Below, in pieces: positions 29,599 to 35,127 of a stretch of DNA of 35,127 nt. The stretch lies in the NCBI GenBank assembly GCA_902615845.1, contig CACMQS010000012.1, positions 1 to 35,127 on the forward strand. The letters are read 5' to 3'. The translations under genes and the position numbers were made by a program. The DNA comes from an uncultured Alphaproteobacteria bacterium. Lineage in GTDB: Bacteria > Pseudomonadota > Alphaproteobacteria > HIMB59 > GCA-002718135. Position 1 is the first letter of the stretch, and the number at the start of each line of letters is the position of its first letter. The notes under the pieces were generated by a model. The model worked only from the letters and a program-made list of their open reading frames with translations, did no database searches and was not told the DNA's origin.

Positions 29599-30816
29599 AT
29601 GAATAGAGTAGTAGTAACAGGTTTAGGTATAGTATCATGTATTGGTAATAATCAATCAGATGTTATAGACAGTCTTAAAAATTTAAAATCTGGGATAACA
29701 AGCGCAGAAGAGTATGAGGAGTTTTCTTTTAGAAGTCTTGTACATGGTAAACCAAATATAGATATTAGTAACAAAATTGATAGAAGATTACTAAGGTTTA
29801 TGGGTGATGGAGCTGCCTACAATTATATTGCGATGAAAGATGCTATAGACGACTCAGGGCTGGAAGATAGTGATATATCAAATGAAATGACTGGTATAAT
29901 TGTTGGTTCAGGTGGTCCATCTACACAAAATTTATTTAAGTCTTCTGAAATTGGAAAGAGTTCGGGTTCAAAAAAAATTGGACCATTTATGGTGCCAAGA
30001 GCAATGTCTAGTACAAATTCTGCAACTCTTGCGACTCCTTTTAAAATTAAAGGAGTTAACTATTCAATTACTTCTGCATGTTCTACAAGTTCACATTGTA
30101 TTGGTAATGCGTACGAACTAATTCAGATGGGAAAACAAAATATTGTTTTTGCTGGAGGAGGTGAGGAGCTCCATTGGACTTTATCAATTTTATTTGATGC
30201 AATGGGTGCTTTGTCATCAAAATATAATTCTACTCCAAACAAATCTTCAAGGGCATATGATGCAGATAGGGATGGATTTGTAATTGCTGGTGGGGGTGGA
30301 ACTTTGGTACTTGAAGAATTAGAACATGCAAAAGCTAGAGGTGCTAAAATATATGGTGAAATAACAGGATATGGAGCAACCTCAGATGGATTCGATATGG
30401 TACAGCCTTCTGGAGAAGGAGCAGAAAGATGCATGAAGCAAGCATTAAAAAATATTGATGGTAAAATTGATTATATAAATACACATGGGACAAGCACTCC
30501 AATTGGAGATGTAAAAGAATTGGAAGCAATCAAAAATGTTTTTGGCTCAAATATTCCTAAAATGAGCTCAACAAAATCTTTGACTGGTCATTCTTTAGGG
30601 GCAACTGGTGTGCATGAAGCAATTTATAGTTTATTGATGATGAAAAATAATTTTATTAGTGGTTCTGCTAACATTGAAAATCTCGATAATAGTGCCAAAG
30701 ATTGTAATATTCTTTTAAATACGGAAAATGACGTTGAAATTGAGCATGTTATGTCGAATAGTTTTGGTTTTGGTGGTACAAATGCAACATTAGTATTTTC
30801 AAAATATCATGCTTAG
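29599..30816 (+). CDS. fabB: Beta-ketoacyl-ACP synthase I
   Basis: FabB extends the cis-unsaturated intermediate made by FabA and other acyl chains by condensation with malonyl-ACP. The 405-aa protein has the Cys-His-His triad: C161 ([13 protein letters not shown]), H296 ([12 protein letters not shown]) and H331 ([11 protein letters not shown]). The stretch [11 protein letters not shown] and direct linkage to fabA favour FabB over FabF. It starts 3 nt after fabA and overlaps fabI by 8 nt (ATGCTTAG). A cold-adapted or marine organism would use the pair to set membrane fluidity. Confidence 0.97.
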   Translation: MNRVVVTGLGIVSCIGNNQSDVIDSLKNLKSGITSAEEYEEFSFRSLVHGKPNIDISNKIDRRLLRFMGDGAAYNYIAMKDAIDDSGLEDSDISNEMTGIIVGSGGPSTQNLFKSSEIGKSSGSKKIGPFMVPRAMSSTNSATLATPFKIKGVNYSITSACSTSSHCIGNAYELIQMGKQNIVFAGGGEELHWTLSILFDAMGALSSKYNSTPNKSSRAYDADRDGFVIAGGGGTLVLEELEHAKARGAKIYGEITGYGATSDGFDMVQPSGEGAERCMKQALKNIDGKIDYINTHGTSTPIGDVKELEAIKNVFGSNIPKMSSTKSLTGHSLGATGVHEAIYSLLMMKNNFISGSANIENLDNSAKDCNILLNTENDVEIEHVMSNSFGFGGTNATLVFSKYHA

Positions 30817-31582
30817 AAATAAAAAAGGTTTAGTATTTGGTATTGCAAATAATCATTCAATTGCATGGGGAATAGCAAAACAACTATCTGAAAATGGTGC
30901 TGAAATAGCCATTGGATATCAAAATGAAATATTATTGAAGAGGGTGAAACCACTTTCTGAAAAAATTAATTCAAAAATATTAATAGAATGTGATTTTAAT
31001 AATGATGACTCAATAAATAAATCTGTAGAAATTATAAAAAAAGAATGGGGAACAATTGATTTTATAATTCATGCTGTTGCATTTGCAGATAAGTCAGAGT
31101 TAAATGGAAGATATGTTGATACTACGAAGGATAATTTTATTAATTGTTTGGAAATATCATGTTTTTCTTTAACTAGTCTTGCAAGAAATTTTGAACCTAT
31201 AATGAATGAAGGGGGAAGTATTCTCACTCTTACTTTTTATGGGTCAAATAAAGTAATACCAAATTATAATTTAATGGGAATTGCAAAAGCCGCTTTAGAA
31301 ACAAGTGTAAAATACTTGAGTGTGGATTTAGGTACTAAAAAAATTCGTGTTAATGCAATCTCAGCAGGACCTATGAGGACAATTGCTGGTGCAGCAATAA
31401 ATAATGCTAGGGAGGTGTTTAAATTCACAGAAGAACATTCAGCACTGAAACGAAATGCAAAACTAGATGAAATTGGTAAATCTGCTTTATACTTTATTAG
31501 TGATTTATCTTCTGCAGTTACTGGTGAAGTACATTATGTTGACTGTGGTTACAATATTATTGGAATGCCAAATAAGTTCTAA
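30809..31582 (+). CDS. fabI: Enoyl-ACP reductase (NADH)
   Basis: FabI performs the last reduction of each elongation cycle. The 257-aa short-chain reductase shows the NAD site [20 protein letters not shown] (residues 7-26), and the active-site segment [14 protein letters not shown] with Y153 and K160. The other family tyrosine, Y146 in E. coli, is Phe here ([10 protein letters not shown]143, with Y144 next). The C-terminal [15 protein letters not shown] is typical. Its start overlaps the fabB stop by 8 nt, so translation is probably coupled. The TAA overlaps the stop of the convergent diesterase gene as CTAA. Confidence 0.96.
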   Translation: MLRNKKGLVFGIANNHSIAWGIAKQLSENGAEIAIGYQNEILLKRVKPLSEKINSKILIECDFNNDDSINKSVEIIKKEWGTIDFIIHAVAFADKSELNGRYVDTTKDNFINCLEISCFSLTSLARNFEPIMNEGGSILTLTFYGSNKVIPNYNLMGIAKAALETSVKYLSVDLGTKKIRVNAISAGPMRTIAGAAINNAREVFKFTEEHSALKRNAKLDEIGKSALYFISDLSSAVTGEVHYVDCGYNIIGMPNKF

Positions 31583-32334
31583 AATTTTCCCAATAAATCT
31601 AGGGGATTATCAACAAAAATACTATCAACACCTATGGAGAAAATATCATTAGCACTAGATAAATTTATATTTTTATCTGAATAAACTGTTATTGCCATAT
31701 TGGATTCTTTAATTTTATTTATAATATCAGCCGTAACAAGATCTATATTTAATCCACAAATTTTTAAATCATGTTTAATTGATATGCTAATCAAATCATC
31801 AATATTATATTCATTAAAATCATCTAATAAAAAACTACGTATAGATTGGGGGTAAAGTTTTGAAATTTCTAAAATAGAAATTATATCAAATGAAGAGAAG
31901 AAAATATTTATTTGATTAATATTTTTTATAATTTTATATATTTGATAAACATTTTCTTTTTCAAAATTTTTATTGGGTTTTAATTCAATATTTAAATTAC
32001 CATTATTATTAGTACACAAACTTAGAATATCTTCTAATTTTGGAACAAAAATATTGGTATTTTTTTTGTAAAAAAATTTTCCAGCATCAAGTTTTTTTAT
32101 GTTCTCATAATCATAATCAATTGCAAGTCCACTTCCATTAGTAGTTCTATCAAGTGTATCATCATGTAATAAAATTGGAACTCTGTCTTTAGAAATCTTA
32201 ACATCTATTTCTACAAAACTTAAACCTAAATCAAATGCCTTTGAGATAGATTCTAAGGTGTTTTCTGGGCACAGATCTTTTACGCCTCTGTGCCCAATTA
32301 ATTTAGGTAATTTAAGCGTTTTCTTCTGCGTCAA
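31579..32334 (-). CDS. Glycerophosphodiester phosphodiesterase
   Basis: This UgpQ-type enzyme hydrolyses glycerophosphodiesters from phospholipid turnover to glycerol-3-phosphate and an alcohol. The 251-aa TIM-barrel protein has H15 ([14 protein letters not shown]) with E24, E42 and D44 ([11 protein letters not shown]) and H57 ([15 protein letters not shown]), the metal and catalytic residues. There is no signal peptide, so it is cytoplasmic. The only plausible start is TTG at 32332-32334, since a TGA lies three codons upstream in frame and no ATG precedes the catalytic core; it overlaps the pnp 3' end by 23 nt. It may be co-transcribed with pnp. No ugp transporter is near. Confidence 0.93.
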   Translation of the reverse strand: MTQKKTLKLPKLIGHRGVKDLCPENTLESISKAFDLGLSFVEIDVKISKDRVPILLHDDTLDRTTNGSGLAIDYDYENIKKLDAGKFFYKKNTNIFVPKLEDILSLCTNNNGNLNIELKPNKNFEKENVYQIYKIIKNINQINIFFSSFDIISILEISKLYPQSIRSFLLDDFNEYNIDDLISISIKHDLKICGLNIDLVTADIINKIKESNMAITVYSDKNINLSSANDIFSIGVDSIFVDNPLDLLGKF

Positions 32335-34405
32335 CTGCTTTCATAGAAAGTTTTATTTTTCCCCTTGAGTCGATATCCAATACTTTTACTTTAACGATAT
32401 CTCCTTCACTAATAACATCTTCAACTTTCTCTACTCTTTCATTTTTTAATTGACTAATATGAACAAGACCATCTGTAGATCCCATGAAATTAACAAAAGC
32501 ACCAAAGTCCATTATCTTTATAACTTTACCATCATAAATTTTACCAATCTCTGGCTCTTCGACAATACCTTTGATCCATTCTAATGCATCATTTCCAGAT
32601 TTTTGATCTACAGCTGCAATACTCACTAAACCTTCATCATTAATTTCAATTTTAGCTCCAGTTGTTTCAGATATTTCTCTAATAACTGCTCCTCCTTTAC
32701 CAATAACCTCTCTAATTTTATCTTTGTTTATTTGTAGATTAGTTATTGTTGGCGCGTATTGTGAAATCGATTGATTAGGTTTATCAATTGCTTTAGCCAT
32801 TTCACCAAGTATATGGAAGCGTCCATCTTTAGCTTGCGCTAATGCTTCTTCCATAATTTCAGCTGTGATACTAGTTATTTTAATATCCATTTGTAATGAA
32901 GTTATTCCTTCAGAAGTTCCTGCAACTTTAAAATCCATATCACCAAGATGATCTTCATCACCAAGTATGTCTGATAATATCACATATTTATCATTCTCTT
33001 TAATTAAGCCCATCGCGATACCTGCTACTGGTCTTTCTAAAGGCACTCCTGCATCCATTAAAGACATTGAGGTACCACAAACAGTTGCCATAGAACTAGA
33101 TCCATTAGATTCTGTAATTTCGGATACAACTCTATAAGTGTAAGGAAACTTTTCTTTTGAAGGTAACATTGGGTGAATAGCTCTCCAGGCTAATTTTCCA
33201 TGTCCTATTTCTCTTCTACTAGTAGAACCTATTCTTCCAACCTCTCCAACAGAGTAAGGTGGAAAATTGTAATGAAGCATAAAATTCTCTGTATATTCAC
33301 CATCAATTGCATCTATTCTTTGCTCGTCTTGTCCAGTTCCCAAAGTTGAGACTACAAGAGCTTGTGTTTCTCCTCTTGTAAATAATGCAGACCCGTGAGT
33401 TCTTTCTAAAACTCCAGTTTCACACACAATTGGACGGACTTTTTTTGTATCTCTTCCATCAATTCTATTACCAGTATTAATTAATTCTCCTCTAACTATA
33501 TCTTTTTCTACATTTTTTATTGCATCTGAAACCAATACTGGTGAGAGTGTTTCACTTACAAATTTTTCAGAAATTTCATTTCGTAACGAAGATAATTTTT
33601 CTGATCTTTTTTGTTTTTCAGTTATTTTATAAGCATCTATAAAATCTTTACCAAAGTCTTCGTTGATCTTAGATGGTAGATTTTTAATTTCTTCATCTTT
33701 TTCTTTAAGTTCCCAAGGTTCTTTTGCTGCTTTTTTAGCTAAGGAAATTATTGCTTCAATCACTGTTTTATAATTTTCTTGACCAAGAACTACTGCATCT
33801 AGCATTTGTTTTTCTGAAAGCTCGTGAGCTTCAGACTCGATCATTAGTACACCTTCCTTAGTCCCTGCCAATACTAATTCTAGTTTAGAATTTGATAATT
33901 GACTCTTACTCGGGTTAACAACAAGCTCATCGTCTATAAAACCAATCTTAATTGCTCCGAGCGGGCCTAAAAATGGCAAACCAGATAAAGTTAATGCAGC
34001 ACTTGCTGCTACCATTGCTACAACATCTGAGTCATTTTCTTGATCATGTGATAATACAGTACAAGTAACTTGGGTCTCATTTTTAAAATCTTTATGAAAT
34101 AAAGGTCTAACTGGCCTATCAATTAATCGAGAAACTAATGTTTCTTTTTCAGTTGGTCTAGCCTCTCTTTTAAAAAAACCACCAGGTATTTTTCCTACAG
34201 AATAATATTTTTCTTGATAATTTACTGTTAAGGGGAAAAAATCCATATCAGGATTTGCTTCTTTTGCAGCAACTACATTACACATAACTGTCGTACCACC
34301 ATAAGTGGCTATAACTGTTGAGTCAGCTTGTCTTGCTATTTTTCCAGTTTCTAATTTAAGTGTTCTTCCTGCCCATTCAATTTCTACATTTTTCACTTCA
34401 AACAT
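32312..34405 (-). CDS. pnp: Polyribonucleotide nucleotidyltransferase (PNPase)
   Basis: PNPase degrades RNA phosphorolytically from the 3' end and can add tails; it is part of the degradosome. The 697-aa protein has two RNase PH domains (first from [20 protein letters not shown], second from about residue 310 with [20 protein letters not shown] and [12 protein letters not shown]), the KH domain with [11 protein letters not shown] and the S1 domain with [15 protein letters not shown] and DGLVHISQL. The start [11 protein letters not shown] matches the family. It lies 22 nt after rpsO, too little space for the RNase III hairpin that controls pnp in enterobacteria. A purine-rich AGAGGA about 11 nt upstream may be the ribosome site. 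Confidence 0.98.
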   Translation of the reverse strand: MFEVKNVEIEWAGRTLKLETGKIARQADSTVIATYGGTTVMCNVVAAKEANPDMDFFPLTVNYQEKYYSVGKIPGGFFKREARPTEKETLVSRLIDRPVRPLFHKDFKNETQVTCTVLSHDQENDSDVVAMVAASAALTLSGLPFLGPLGAIKIGFIDDELVVNPSKSQLSNSKLELVLAGTKEGVLMIESEAHELSEKQMLDAVVLGQENYKTVIEAIISLAKKAAKEPWELKEKDEEIKNLPSKINEDFGKDFIDAYKITEKQKRSEKLSSLRNEISEKFVSETLSPVLVSDAIKNVEKDIVRGELINTGNRIDGRDTKKVRPIVCETGVLERTHGSALFTRGETQALVVSTLGTGQDEQRIDAIDGEYTENFMLHYNFPPYSVGEVGRIGSTSRREIGHGKLAWRAIHPMLPSKEKFPYTYRVVSEITESNGSSSMATVCGTSMSLMDAGVPLERPVAGIAMGLIKENDKYVILSDILGDEDHLGDMDFKVAGTSEGITSLQMDIKITSITAEIMEEALAQAKDGRFHILGEMAKAIDKPNQSISQYAPTITNLQINKDKIREVIGKGGAVIREISETTGAKIEINDEGLVSIAAVDQKSGNDALEWIKGIVEEPEIGKIYDGKVIKIMDFGAFVNFMGSTDGLVHISQLKNERVEKVEDVISEGDIVKVKVLDIDSRGKIKLSMKAVDAEENA

Positions 34406-34427
34406 AATTTTTATTTATCCTCTTTTT

Positions 34428-34553
34428 TTAACCTCTAATATTTAATTTTTTTATTAAATCTGAATATTCAGATTTATTTTTTTTAGATAAGTAGTTTAAT
34501 AATTTTTTTCTTTTATTAACTAATGATACTAGTCCTCTTTTTGAATGATGATT
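34428..34553 (-). pseudogene. rpsO: 3' end of rpsO (ribosomal protein S15), cut off at a junction
   Basis: Read on the minus strand this encodes [17 protein letters not shown] through to KKLNIRG and TAA, the last 41 residues of S15 (about 89 aa in full). Upstream of the Asn codon at 34551-34553 the frame meets TAA at once and no longer resembles S15. The missing half includes the 16S rRNA-binding helices. Because rpsO-pnp is the expected order, the real gene is probably intact in the organism and is broken here by the join to infB sequence. Confidence 0.9.
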
Positions 34554-34555
34554 TT
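34543..34555. other. Inverted chimeric junction between rpsO and infB
   Basis: S15 coding sequence on the minus strand reaches to 34553, and IF2 coding sequence on the plus strand begins at 34547 (GAT GAT TTT), so 7 bp, GATGATT, fit both genes. Two internally truncated genes in opposite orientation sharing a microhomology are the usual mark of an amplification or assembly chimera. A genuine inversion would destroy two essential genes unless intact copies exist elsewhere. Confidence 0.85.
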
Positions 34556-35127
34556 ATTGTAGTTGAAAATGAAGGTATTGCCCGTAAAATTGCAGAATTT
34601 AGATCAAGTAAACTTCAGATTCAAAAAAATACAGTCATTAAATCTAATGTTGAAGAGATGTTTGCTCAAATTAATAAAGGTGAAGCAACAAGTCTTCCAG
34701 TAGTAATTAAAACAGACGTGCAAGGTTCAGCAGAAGCAATTGAAAATTCAATAACTAAACTTTCAACTGATGAAGTTAAAGTTAATGTTATTTATAAAGG
34801 TGTAGGAGCAATTACTGAGAGTGATGTAACTTTAGCAGGTTCTGGAAAAGGTTTTATTGTTGGTTTTAATGTTAGAGCACTACCTCATGCAAGAGATATA
34901 GCAAAAAGAGATGGTGTAGATATTAAATATTATTCAATTATTTATGAACTTATTGATGATGTAAAAAATCTTTTAACTGGTTTACTTAAACCCGATATCT
35001 CAGAAAATATCACAGGAAATGTTGAGATTCGTGAGGTGTTTAATATATCCAAAGTTGGAAATATTGCGGGTTGTATGGTTAAAGATGGTCTTATTTCTAG
35101 AAAATCACAGATTAGAATTCTTAGAGA
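34547..35127 (+). CDS. infB: Translation initiation factor IF-2, internal fragment
   Basis: The open frame encodes the part of IF2 after the G domain: [19 protein letters not shown] at the end of domain II, then [75 protein letters not shown] of domain III, and [20 protein letters not shown] at the start of the initiator-tRNA-binding C-terminal domain. The window ends within the gene. The N-terminal region and GTPase domain are missing on the left at the junction. An ATG at 34523 in this frame lies inside rpsO sequence and is not a real start. infB normally lies a few kb upstream of rpsO on the same strand. Confidence 0.95.

Noticed and set aside
34523..34546. ATG at 34523 as the start of a complete plus-strand gene
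   Set aside because: The bases before 34547 are antisense to S15 codons, so the ATG is a product of the junction.

Overview
The window is about 35 kb of AT-rich DNA, roughly 30% GC by eye. It is packed almost end to end with housekeeping genes, and the longest stretch without a gene is 279 bp. Gene content and order (accD-folC, chvI-chvG, regA-regB, mutM-rpsT-dnaA, ubiE-coaBC, fabA-fabB-fabI, rpsO-pnp) point to an alphaproteobacterium. The low GC, one-base and four-base gene junctions and lost neighbour genes suggest a streamlined marine lineage of the Pelagibacter or HIMB59 kind. That placement is inference from style and synteny. I see no mobile element, phage gene, CRISPR array, tRNA or rRNA.

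Layout. Bases 1-1832 hold the 3' end of accD and then folC. Bases 1827-9139, all on the minus strand, hold chvI-chvG, ahcY, metK, tsaE, an AmgK/MurU-type cell-wall sugar salvage pair and trxA. Bases 9140-9418 are the control region between chvI and nrdA. Bases 9419-13415 form the class I ribonucleotide reductase operon nrdA-nrdB-glutaredoxin. Bases 13412-16292 (minus) hold polA followed by a 42-residue basic protein that resembles the ribosome-rescue factor ArfA. A lone ABC ATPase follows at 16324-17250. Bases 17271-25113 (minus) read dnaA-dnaN-recF-gyrB-regB-regA, so a redox two-component system sits at the end of the replication operon. Bases 25259-26390 hold rpsT and mutM. Bases 26392-29049 (plus) hold ubiE, coaBC and a MoeB/ThiF-like gene, followed by fabA-fabB-fabI to 31582. 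The minus strand then carries a glycerophosphodiesterase, pnp and the last 41 codons of rpsO.

At about 34547-34553 the rpsO reading frame stops matching S15 and the sequence continues as an inverted, internal piece of infB on the plus strand. infB normally lies upstream of rpsO on the same strand, so this looks like an assembly or whole-genome-amplification chimera, and the last ~575 bp should not be read as true neighbourhood.

The genes cover DNA precursor supply and replication, the SAM cycle, fatty acid synthesis including unsaturated chains, quinone and CoA synthesis, cell-wall recycling and two global sensors (ChvGI for envelope or acid stress, RegBA for redox). I found no clear new multi-gene system. 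The most interesting points are a MutM without its zinc finger, the ArfA-like small gene behind polA, an NrdB with Glu in place of the first Asp metal ligand, RegBA joined to the dnaA operon, and several gene blocks missing from otherwise conserved alphaproteobacterial clusters.
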